Shown here one piece after another: positions 5,456 to 11,601 of a DNA stretch of 11,601 nucleotides. Under the pieces are notes generated by a model. It saw nothing but the letters and a program-made list of their open reading frames with translations. It ran no database searches and was not told the origin of the DNA. The stretch lies in assembly GCA_016201425.1 (NCBI GenBank), contig JACQCW010000081.1:1-11601 (forward strand). The letters run 5' to 3'. This stretch comes from Candidatus Vogelbacteria bacterium (lineage in GTDB: Bacteria > Patescibacteria > Paceibacteria > UBA9973 > UBA12445). A program made the position numbers and the translations under genes. The first letter of the stretch is position 1. Each line of letters starts with the position of its first letter.

Positions 5456-6883
5456 GTGGCTAACGCAATCATTACTTGCGATCTTGGTCTTGGTGATAGT
5501 GGCAAGGGAACGACGGTTGACTTTTTAACTAGAGTGCTTAAACCAGATCTGATTGTGAGACACAATGGAGGTTCGCAGGCTGCTCATAACGTTGTAACTC
5601 CTGAAGGAGTATGGCACTGTTTCGCATCGTTCGGAGCGGGCATGTTAGTTCCAGGAACAAAAACTTTTTTGTCGTCAAAAATGATTATCTCTCCGGACGC
5701 TTTTCTGAATGAAGGGGAGGCCTTGATCGCTAAAGGCGTGACGGATGTATTCGAAAGAACATACATAAGTCATAATAGCCCAGTCGTAACACCCTGGCAT
5801 ACCATGGTTGGTCAGATGCTTGAGCTTGAGAGAGGCGACAAACGTCATGGATCTTGTGGTATGGGTATTGGCCAGGCTGTTTACGATAGCGACGCTGGCA
5901 GAGGAATCATTGTTGGAGACCTGTTTGGTTACGAGAAGCTTCTTAAAAAGTTGACACAAATTTTTGAGGCAAAGAAAAAGATTGCTCTTGGTATTCATAG
6001 GCGAGGCTTTGATGGTCCAAATTCAACAGAAATGCTTCAAAGGTTTGATTATTTTATGACTGAACGCACAGTTCAGAATGTCTTTGATCGATATCGCGAT
6101 TTTAGTTCACTTATGGGTTCCAGAGTTCTTCTGGATCAGCAGTTTTTGGCGGGTAAATTTGAAACCATTATTTTCGAGGGAGCTCAGGGCGCGCTGCTTG
6201 ATAGAGAGTATGGTTTTGCACCTTACATTACCAAATCAAAAACTACTCATCATAATGCAAACGCCTTGTTGCACCAGGCTAGATCAAGTGTTAAAACGCA
6301 TAAGATCGGAGTGGTTCGCACTTATGGGCATAGACATGGTGCCGGTCCTTTCCCGACAGAAAGTAAGTGGCTTGTATCAAGACTTCAGGACAAACTGAAC
6401 AAAGAGAATGAGTGGCAGGGTAAGTTTCGAGTTGGATGGCTTGACTTGGTGGCGCTTAGATATGGCGCGGCAATCAATGACGGTATAGATTCTCTCTCTG
6501 TCACGTGTCTCGACCAGCTGAACGGGTTAAAAGAGATTAAGATTTGTGTTGGTTACAAATATCTCGGCCAGAATAAGGATGTCGAGAGATATTTTGAAAC
6601 AGGCCGTGATTTGAATGGTAGCTTGGAGTTAACAGGCATAAAGAGAATGTTTGAAGGCAGGGAAGTAGTAGCTAAAATTCTTATGGATTGTAAGCCCAAC
6701 TACATCACCTTGCCAGGCTGGACAGTTGAAAAACCAATTAAGAGTTTTGGAGATCTACCAAATAACGCTCAGACTTTTTTGCGTTTTCTTGAGAGTCGCG
6801 AAGGTCTCGGTGCCCCGATTAGTATTATATCGCTTGGGCCTCGTAGTGATCAGAAGATTTTAGTTCGTAACCCCCTCGATTAA
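5456..6883 (+). CDS. Divergent adenylosuccinate-synthetase-like (PurA family) enzyme
   Basis: A 475-residue member of the PurA fold; typical enzymes have about 430. PurA joins IMP and aspartate using GTP. Present: the GTP-binding loop GDSGKG (13-18, for GDEGKG) with the catalytic Asp14; QAAHN (41-45, for NAGHT) with the catalytic His44; IFEGAQGALLD (239-249); GAGPFPTE (295-302); VGWLDLVALR (326-335); and the C-terminal GAPISIISLGPRSD (452-465). Changed: the phosphate-contact motif GTTGRGIG is GSCGMGIG (132-139), so its Arg is Met136. The aspartate-loop TTGRxRR reads EWQGKFR (319-325) and has lost its threonines. The guanine-recognition KLD is CLD (351-353). The start is GTG 5456, preceded by AAAGGTGGTGA at 8-9 bases; no better ATG exists. 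The substrate may therefore differ from IMP plus aspartate. No purB or other purine gene is in the window. Confidence 0.8.
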   Translation: MANAIITCDLGLGDSGKGTTVDFLTRVLKPDLIVRHNGGSQAAHNVVTPEGVWHCFASFGAGMLVPGTKTFLSSKMIISPDAFLNEGEALIAKGVTDVFERTYISHNSPVVTPWHTMVGQMLELERGDKRHGSCGMGIGQAVYDSDAGRGIIVGDLFGYEKLLKKLTQIFEAKKKIALGIHRRGFDGPNSTEMLQRFDYFMTERTVQNVFDRYRDFSSLMGSRVLLDQQFLAGKFETIIFEGAQGALLDREYGFAPYITKSKTTHHNANALLHQARSSVKTHKIGVVRTYGHRHGAGPFPTESKWLVSRLQDKLNKENEWQGKFRVGWLDLVALRYGAAINDGIDSLSVTCLDQLNGLKEIKICVGYKYLGQNKDVERYFETGRDLNGSLELTGIKRMFEGREVVAKILMDCKPNYITLPGWTVEKPIKSFGDLPNNAQTFLRFLESREGLGAPISIISLGPRSDQKILVRNPLD

Positions 6884-6899
6884 GTCGAGGGGATTTTTT
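6872..6899 (+). terminator. Intrinsic terminator of the PurA-like gene
   Basis: CCCCTCGA (6872-6879) pairs with TCGAGGGG (6885-6892) around TTAAG, then ATTTTTT. The stop codon TAA (6881-6883) sits in the loop, so the stem's left arm is coding. Confidence 0.9.
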
Positions 6900-6903
6900 G
6901 TAA

Positions 6904-6929
6904 TTAAAACCCCGACGTTTTTGTCGGGG
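6904..6929 (-). terminator. Intrinsic terminator of the second VWA gene
   Basis: On the minus strand CCCCGAC (6923-6929) pairs with GTCGGGG (6910-6916) around a 6-base AAAAAC loop, then TTTTAATTA. It is 9 bases past the VWA-2 stop codon and faces the PurA-like terminator, insulating the two convergent genes. Confidence 0.85.
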
Positions 6930-6938
6930 CGTGAATCT

Positions 6939-7958
6939 TTAAAATAGTTTACCGGGCTTGTTCTTCTTTGGTTTGCCGGTATTTGGATCTGTGGTCGTTG
7001 TGTCGGTTTTCTTCTTTGTTGAGTCAGAGGTCTTCTGCTTAACCTGTCCGAGAGACTCGGCAAATTTACTCAGTACTTCTTTGACTTCGTTCGCAATCTT
7101 TGCGCCTGAGATTTCCTTAATGAGTGCGACTCCACCTTCGAGCGTGAATTTGCCTTCGCTGATGCCGATATAGACGGCGATCGTCTCACACACAGCATTT
7201 GCAGCGGGATACACAACTCGTGTTTCACCAACGAGGTCAGTCCAATACTTCCTGACTTCGTTATTATTGAAGTAGTAAGAGCCTTTGGGAATGATATGGA
7301 TAACGTTGAACTTATCCATTACCTCTTTGGTAATGGCCTGAATGGGGACATTTGATTCGAGCTTAGCCTTGAAGATCTTTTTGACTTCGCCAGCATTTAC
7401 AAAGTCATAAGCTCTTTCGTCACCAATGGTAGCCAGGTATCCTTTTTTGCCGCGCTTCTCAAGGCAGTCGAGTGCGGTGTGGCGAGCCATTGCATACAAG
7501 CCCTGTTCGTAGGATTCTCGCATGTTACCGCCGCCGCCACCCACAAGTACGACCTTACTAAGCTGGTCATTGATCCGAATATCTGATTCGAACTGGCTAA
7601 TCTGAACGGGGATAACATCCCCCATTCCTTCGTCGCCAATTGCATAGAATAGTAATTGTGGGTCGGTAAGAATCTCGTGATCGAGAAGGATGTTCATGAG
7701 TTTACCGAGACCATCACGGATCTCAACTACCACTGCTGTCATGCTCCCAGTAATGTCGAGGCCAACCGCAACAGCATTTGACTCGGGATGCTCCTCATTA
7801 TCTCGACTTTCTCTCGTCACCAGTCCGTAAGGACTCAGCTCTTCGGCAGCAGTCTGTTCTGCGCGCGGTTTCTTTTTGGTATTATCGCTATATTTGAAGG
7901 CGTCTATTCCTTTACTTGAATTTTTATATGCGTCATTATTCCAACTTCCTCCACCCAT
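6939..7958 (-). CDS. VWA-like protein 2 (DITGSM MIDAS motif, C-terminal KPGKLF tail)
   Basis: A 339-residue paralogue of the VWA-like protein at 4529-5389. It starts MGGGSWNND and has a charged, probably flexible region (10-60). The VWA-like core follows: MIDAS DITGSM (68-73), AIGDEGMGDVIPVQISQF (106-123), GGGGGNMRESYE (140-151) and ATIGDE (176-181). The shared strand-rich end runs to about residue 285, with V-I-x-I-I-P, then Y-W-x-x-L-V-G-E. Residues 305-333 are a Lys/Thr-rich low-complexity linker, and the protein ends KKNKPGKLF, almost the same tail as the AAA ATPase. There is no membrane segment or signal peptide. Likely role, by analogy with other AAA+/VWA pairs: a metal-dependent binding partner of the Ycf46-like ATPase; this is an inference. 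GAGGAGG (7968-7974) lies 9 bases before the ATG. It is a single-gene transcript with its own strong promoter and terminator. Confidence 0.8.
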   Translation of the reverse strand: MGGGSWNNDAYKNSSKGIDAFKYSDNTKKKPRAEQTAAEELSPYGLVTRESRDNEEHPESNAVAVGLDITGSMTAVVVEIRDGLGKLMNILLDHEILTDPQLLFYAIGDEGMGDVIPVQISQFESDIRINDQLSKVVLVGGGGGNMRESYEQGLYAMARHTALDCLEKRGKKGYLATIGDERAYDFVNAGEVKKIFKAKLESNVPIQAITKEVMDKFNVIHIIPKGSYYFNNNEVRKYWTDLVGETRVVYPAANAVCETIAVYIGISEGKFTLEGGVALIKEISGAKIANEVKEVLSKFAESLGQVKQKTSDSTKKKTDTTTTDPNTGKPKKNKPGKLF

Positions 7959-7974
7959 TTTAATCGACCTCCTC

Positions 7975-7991
7975 GTCTACCTGAGGTAGAC
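7975..7991 (-). promoter_or_regulatory. Leader hairpin touching the VWA-2 ribosome binding site
   Basis: GTCTACC and GGTAGAC pair perfectly (7 pairs, 3-base loop) in the minus-strand leader, and the Shine-Dalgarno sequence GAGGAGG begins at the very next base (7974). No T run follows. It could protect the message, bind a protein, or set access of the ribosome. Confidence 0.55.
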
Positions 7992-8018
7992 ATTCAAAAA
8001 ATCAAAGATCTAAATATA

Positions 8019-8032
8019 CAAGATCAATCTTG
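8019..8032 (-). repeat. Inverted repeat CAAGAT-CA-ATCTTG in the VWA-2 leader
   Basis: Two perfect six-base arms separated by 2 bases, about 30-40 bases after the predicted transcription start. A related AAAGATC lies at 8005-8010. It could be an operator or a small hairpin; no known regulator is suggested by the sequence. Confidence 0.3.
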
Positions 8033-8066
8033 CCACTTAGACGTGCAGTATGCAAGAGCCTATTAG

Positions 8067-8095
8067 TGTATAATATACAGTAAGTAATATGTCAA
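8067..8095 (-). promoter_or_regulatory. Strong promoter for the second VWA gene
   Basis: A perfect -35 box TTGACA (8090-8095), 17-base spacer, and -10 box TATACA (8067-8072) on the minus strand. The start near 8060 gives a leader of about 100 bases. It follows the terminator of the upstream operon with no gap. Confidence 0.75.
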
Positions 8096-8096
8096 G

Positions 8097-8126
8097 AAAA
8101 AGCCCTCCGGCAGGTTGCCGAAGGGC
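8097..8126 (-). terminator. Intrinsic terminator of the nad/pyruvate-kinase-like operon
   Basis: On the minus strand GCCCTTCGGCA pairs with TGCCGGAGGGC (11 pairs with one G-U, loop ACC; 8102-8126), then TTTTT (8097-8101). It ends transcription 6 bases past the stop codon of the pyruvate-kinase-like gene. Confidence 0.9.
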
Positions 8127-8132
8127 GTAGTT

Positions 8133-9098
8133 TTATTTAAGTTCTTTTTTGTACTCAGTCCAGAATTCCATAGCCTTCTTAAAATGTCTATGCGAAATAC
8201 CATCAGAGAGCATGAAATTTCCATAGCCGAATGATCGCATTAGTTCGATGTCTGCAACATCTGCAAGAGTTGCTTGTCCGGCTGTTTCAAGTCCCATGAG
8301 TAGTCGTGATGCACAAATGGCGTCTCTGTTTCTAAGAATTATATCTCGAGATGCAGCGATGGTCTCCTTGGTTCCAACGTGAATTACTAGATCGTCTCTT
8401 GCTGCCATAATTTGGAAGATGCTTGTGTATGGAATTGTTTTTAGTCTTCGTACTAAATCTACTCCTTTGGCCGATTCGATTTTCAATATCGCTGTTGCAA
8501 GAGAAAAGTCTTTCATTGTTTCGGTGAATAACTCGAGATCACTTTCAGACTCAGTGAATGAAAAAAGGAACTTTGACATCTTGAGCTTTTTGGCTGCCCT
8601 AATGAACTCAAGATCCTTTTCCGTAAAGTACCCGTCGAGAGTTCTAAGATCTCGAGCGACGATGTTCACGGATTGTCCTTCGCCGACCTCGTATTTAGGT
8701 GTTGGTGAAAGGTATATTTCATTGCCATTAACGACTTTTTTAAGAGTCATTTCCCCATCTTCACCACGCATGTAGACTTTGGCCGGACAGCTCAGTTCAA
8801 TCGGATGGTTAAGAAGAATGGGGCCATAAGGAGGTTTAGACCACTTAATTACTCTAAGTTGTCTACCCTTCAGATCAATTAGTGGATCTGGTTTGAAATA
8901 CTTTTTGGTTAGTTCTTGGATTTTTGTAAGTATTTCTTCGGCCGATAGATCGCAGCGCATGCCAGTATTGTATCTCACCCTATCTACATCAGGGTGAGAT
9001 GTCATTGCCTCCAAGAGATCGTCCTCGTAAACAGAGGGGAGTGTGGTCCAAAGCAAAGGCGGATAATCACAAAGCGTCATCTTTTTTCTGATAGCCAT
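8133..9098 (-). CDS. Catalytic-domain-only pyruvate-kinase-like protein
   Basis: A 321-residue TIM-barrel protein resembling pyruvate kinase, which normally has about 470 residues. Motifs in order: VRYN (41-44, for the substrate-contact RxN), DLKGRQLR (75-82, for DTKGPEIR), a short beta-rich insert (about 100-150, like the B domain), LKIES (205-209, with Lys206 and Glu208 in the places of the catalytic Lys and metal-binding Glu), AARDDL (232-237, for ARGDLG, with Asp236 kept), ICASRLL (261-267, for the CATQML segment, Thr replaced by Ser264) and MLSDGIS (296-302, for MLSGETA). The regulatory C-terminal domain is absent. Core residues for metal and phosphoryl transfer remain, so activity is possible, on pyruvate or another oxo-acid. 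AGGAG precedes ATG 9098, and the gene overlaps the nad fusion by 32 bases, so the two are translationally coupled. Confidence 0.65.
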   Translation of the reverse strand: MAIRKKMTLCDYPPLLWTTLPSVYEDDLLEAMTSHPDVDRVRYNTGMRCDLSAEEILTKIQELTKKYFKPDPLIDLKGRQLRVIKWSKPPYGPILLNHPIELSCPAKVYMRGEDGEMTLKKVVNGNEIYLSPTPKYEVGEGQSVNIVARDLRTLDGYFTEKDLEFIRAAKKLKMSKFLFSFTESESDLELFTETMKDFSLATAILKIESAKGVDLVRRLKTIPYTSIFQIMAARDDLVIHVGTKETIAASRDIILRNRDAICASRLLMGLETAGQATLADVADIELMRSFGYGNFMLSDGISHRHFKKAMEFWTEYKKELK

Positions 9099-11520
9099 AC
9101 AGCTCCTTTTTTGTGATGTATTCCCAGACTTTTGGTAGAAATATTTTTTCTATTTCTTCTCCGGCGGAGATTCTCTTTCTCGCCAGCGTACTTGATCCAA
9201 ATAAAGATTCGGATGGAATAACGATTGAATTTGGCGGTAGATCTTTGGGATCAAAGTTAATTTCCGCTCTCTGTATTACGGCAAAGTTTAGTTTGTTCCA
9301 AACCTCTACGCCGTTCTTCCACCTTGTCTGAATTTGGGACTTTCCATCTTTACCACCTTCAATTAGATCACCGCCGATGGCATGCCAAACTTCCTTGTTT
9401 GGATATTCTTCTTTATAGATTTGATCTAAGAGATAAGCTGGCGAGTAACGGTTATTGTCGAGATCACCATAGTCAACTTCGACATTTGGGATTTTTTCAA
9501 AAGCTCTCTTCGCCAACTCTTTTCTATCTATTGTCGAAGTTGCAGATGTTGAGGGCTTATCTACCCGATTACCACACGGTACTATAAAAGTTTTTTCGAA
9601 TGACTGTGTTAGCTGTTTGACGATTTGGCAGTGATGCAAGAGTGGGGGATTAAAACTCCCACCATATACAACGACTTTGTCTGTGGGGTCGCTTAAGAGA
9701 CTCTCCTTAAGTTCAAGGTACCGCTTTGTGAAATGTGCCGGAAGCATTGATTCTCGCATGTCGCCACCGAAGGCGCGTCGACTTACAATAAGCACTGGCG
9801 GTGCCTGAATTCGTTTAAAATAACTTCCATAGAACATTTGCCAATGCTTCTCGAGATCTTTGACGAAGCTTAGTGAGGTAGGAAATAGTCGCTTTATTGT
9901 GCCGGAATCAAGCTTTAGCTCACCCTCGAGTTTCCCGCTTGTGTACATACCAATGAACCATTCTGGGTCTCGTCTGAATTCTGTGAACGCTCTTACCATT
10001 TCATCATGATATCCTCGTCTCTGTACGTTGCCATAATCGAATGGATCTTTCTGGCCTTTCTTTAGATCCGCTGTGGGCGGCTCATCAAAAGACGCTTGAG
10101 GAATAACTTGTCGACCATAAACTTCGCGGTTCATGTAATCAGCAAGTTGGTAAACTTCACGCTTAACCATATCACCGAGGACAGCGAGGCAGCCTTCCAT
10201 GTCGCCACCGAGAGTGCCGTAACCGAATGCTTGCTCCACTTTGTTGAAGTTGGCAGTGAAGAATCCGCCGATCTGTTGTGCGCATGTCGCCAAGATATTC
10301 ATGCGCGTTCGTGCTTGGAGATTTTCGTAAGCCAGTGATCCGGCCTTGACACCAAGTTGATCAGCGCAAAGGGCTACGTTGGTGCTGATCGGGATGACTT
10401 CGTACTTTATTCCTAGATTTTCAGCAAGCTCTTTTGCCGCGTTTTGGAGTATGGGGTTCGATGCTGGCATAGGCATATTTATACCGATGACACTTTCTTT
10501 ACCAAGTACGTTCACATACAGCGCCGTGCTTGATGCAGAGTCAATGCCACCAGATAGACCTATAACAACTTTACGTTTTTCGGGTGGGATGTTTTTGAAG
10601 AAATTCGACACAGCAGAACATGCCGCGTCAAAAAGTTCTTTGTCGTCTTCTTTTTCGCGTTCGGGTACGACGGGAGCGCTGCTGCTCCACTTGAAATCAG
10701 ATGTCCCACTCACATGGGCTGGAATTTCGAAAATGGGCAGGCCGCTTTCGTTGTAAATTGTGGAGCATCCGTCGAACACGACGATGTTCTTGCCGATATT
10801 TTGAACTCCGACATTGTTAACGTATACAAGCGGAATGCCTGTATGTTTAGCAAGGTCTTTTACTATCGTGTGACGTCTCCGATTCTTTTGCCACGTCCAC
10901 GGAGATGCAGAAAGATTTAAGATTACATTTGCACCATTTGTCGCGAGAATTCCGGCGGGACTAACAGGGTAATATTCATCCCAAATGTCTTCACAGAGCG
11001 TGACACCAAGAGAGATTGTTTTGCCGTTTTGCAGTTTGACCTCGATCGGTTTGAGGAGCTCACTGATCGTAACCTCGAGATCCTCAGCGAGTTTTCGGTT
11101 GGAATAGAAGTGTCGATCATCATCGAACATACGATAGTTGGGCATTAAGGTTTTGATTACTCGCCCGACATATATTCCATCTGTGTATACTACTCCGGCA
11201 TTGAAGAGTCTGAAGAATCCATTTTCGCCGATCTTCAGGTGGTCTCTAATTACTGTCCCAAATACTGCTGTAATACCACCTTTGGTTGCTGCCAGGATTC
11301 TTTTATGATTCTCGGCGATGTCACTTACGAATGATCTGTTTTCGAATTCATCACCGAGAAAGTAACCACTAATGCAGAGCTCGGGCAAGGCGATGATATC
11401 TACTCTGCGCTTCTTAGCTTCCTCAATCTCTTTAACAATATAGTCAGTATTAAGGTCGGGTTTTCCTGGAATCACGTCCATCTGACAGAGCGCAATGTTT
11501 ATTTCCTCTAAGTCAGCCAT
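9067..11520 (-). CDS. nadE: Fused glutamine-dependent NAD synthetase and nicotinate-nucleotide adenylyltransferase (NadE-NadD)
   Basis: An 817-residue, three-domain enzyme. Residues 6-275 are a nitrilase-type glutaminase with the triad Glu47 (ALPELC), Lys123 (KTLMPNY) and Cys176 (TLCEDIW), which releases ammonia from glutamine. Residues about 295-590 are the NAD synthetase, with the ATP-pyrophosphatase loop SGGIDS (323-328) and the family blocks GYGTLGGDMEG (433-443) and KREVYQLADYMNRE (453-466). Residues 614-808 are a NadD-type nucleotidylyltransferase: GGSFNPP (620-626), IGGDLI (715-720), W743 and FGSSTLAR (774-781). NadD makes deamido-NAD from nicotinate mononucleotide and NadE amidates it to NAD, so the chain could run both final steps. 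In the HxGH site the first His is Leu627 (sequence LLHH). AGGAGG (11526-11531) is 5 bases before ATG 11520. It overlaps the downstream pyruvate-kinase-like gene. Confidence 0.9.
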   Translation of the reverse strand: MADLEEINIALCQMDVIPGKPDLNTDYIVKEIEEAKKRRVDIIALPELCISGYFLGDEFENRSFVSDIAENHKRILAATKGGITAVFGTVIRDHLKIGENGFFRLFNAGVVYTDGIYVGRVIKTLMPNYRMFDDDRHFYSNRKLAEDLEVTISELLKPIEVKLQNGKTISLGVTLCEDIWDEYYPVSPAGILATNGANVILNLSASPWTWQKNRRRHTIVKDLAKHTGIPLVYVNNVGVQNIGKNIVVFDGCSTIYNESGLPIFEIPAHVSGTSDFKWSSSAPVVPEREKEDDKELFDAACSAVSNFFKNIPPEKRKVVIGLSGGIDSASSTALYVNVLGKESVIGINMPMPASNPILQNAAKELAENLGIKYEVIPISTNVALCADQLGVKAGSLAYENLQARTRMNILATCAQQIGGFFTANFNKVEQAFGYGTLGGDMEGCLAVLGDMVKREVYQLADYMNREVYGRQVIPQASFDEPPTADLKKGQKDPFDYGNVQRRGYHDEMVRAFTEFRRDPEWFIGMYTSGKLEGELKLDSGTIKRLFPTSLSFVKDLEKHWQMFYGSYFKRIQAPPVLIVSRRAFGGDMRESMLPAHFTKRYLELKESLLSDPTDKVVVYGGSFNPPLLHHCQIVKQLTQSFEKTFIVPCGNRVDKPSTSATSTIDRKELAKRAFEKIPNVEVDYGDLDNNRYSPAYLLDQIYKEEYPNKEVWHAIGGDLIEGGKDGKSQIQTRWKNGVEVWNKLNFAVIQRAEINFDPKDLPPNSIVIPSESLFGSSTLARKRISAGEEIEKIFLPKVWEYITKKELYGYQKKDDAL

Positions 11521-11577
11521 ATATACCTCCTATTACTTTGGTTATGTAGGTTTCAAAGTCCTCTTTCTCTAATTTGA

Positions 11578-11583
11578 GTTATA
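11578..11583 (-). promoter_or_regulatory. Possible -10 box of the nad operon
   Basis: TATAAC on the minus strand, five of six to consensus. Its -35 box would lie at or beyond the right edge of the window (from about 11601), so the promoter cannot be completed. Leader length would be about 50 bases. Confidence 0.3.
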
Positions 11584-11601
11584 CAATATTTGGATAAATA
11601 A

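Noticed and set aside
5456..6883. Phage-type PurZ (2-aminoadenine genome) identity for the PurA-like protein
   Set aside because: As I recall, PurZ replaces the catalytic Asp (GST-GKG in place of GDE-GKG), whereas here GDSGKG keeps it. No partner genes of the Z-genome pathway (datZ, mazZ, dpoZ) are in the window.
1..11601. The window as part of a huge phage or prophage
   Set aside because: No capsid, portal, terminase, tail, integrase or replication gene is present, and the genes are housekeeping or unknown with chromosome-like terminators and promoters. It is not strictly excluded, because large phages can carry NAD, AAA and tRNA genes.
1..11601. CRISPR array, insertion sequence or att repeats
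   Set aside because: No spaced direct repeats, transposase fragments or paired terminal repeats were seen. The only repeats are short inverted ones tied to promoters and terminators.

Overview
The window looks like a piece of a small, streamlined bacterial chromosome, most plausibly a Candidate Phyla Radiation (Patescibacteria) member. This assignment is an inference from gene content: divergent or stripped-down versions of core enzymes, short intergenic gaps, AGGAGG-type ribosome binding sites, UAA/UAG/UGA all used as stops, a tRNA without encoded CCA, and no mobile or phage structural genes. A very large phage or another reduced lineage cannot be excluded from sequence alone.

Layout. Positions 1-274 (minus) hold the start of a Ycf35/DUF1257-like gene, divergent from a Maf-like pyrophosphatase gene (400-972, plus) that appears to have a leaderless promoter. 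A tRNA-Lys(CTT) gene (961-1033, minus) overlaps the maf 3' end tail to tail. A short cysteine-dioxygenase-like cupin (1100-1477, minus) follows, then a two-gene plus-strand operon: an unrecognised 219-residue protein and a 680-residue AAA+ ATPase resembling Ycf46 (1653-4373, terminator at 4387). Next come a 286-residue von Willebrand A (VWA)-like protein (4529-5389) and a divergent adenylosuccinate-synthetase-like enzyme (5456-6883). On the minus strand lie a second, paralogous VWA-like protein (6939-7958) and a two-gene operon read from the right edge: a fused NAD synthetase plus nicotinate-nucleotide adenylyltransferase (9067-11520), overlapping a catalytic-domain-only pyruvate-kinase-like protein (8133-9098). 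Intrinsic terminators separate most of the units.

How the genes may work together. The most interesting element is a possible AAA+/VWA machine: a Ycf46-like ATPase, a Ycf35-like protein, an unknown partner and two VWA-like proteins. The ATPase and the second VWA protein end in the same short tail, K-P-G-(K/R)-L-(F/I), after a low-complexity linker and written with different codons, which suggests a selected linear motif. Three of the transcripts (Ycf35-like, both VWA) also share a hairpin directly against the Shine-Dalgarno sequence. A second theme is nucleotide and cofactor metabolism by unusual enzymes: the NadE-NadD fusion could carry out the last two steps of NAD synthesis in one chain, the pyruvate-kinase-like barrel is translationally coupled to it, and the PurA-like protein keeps its catalytic Asp and His but has changed substrate-binding loops.
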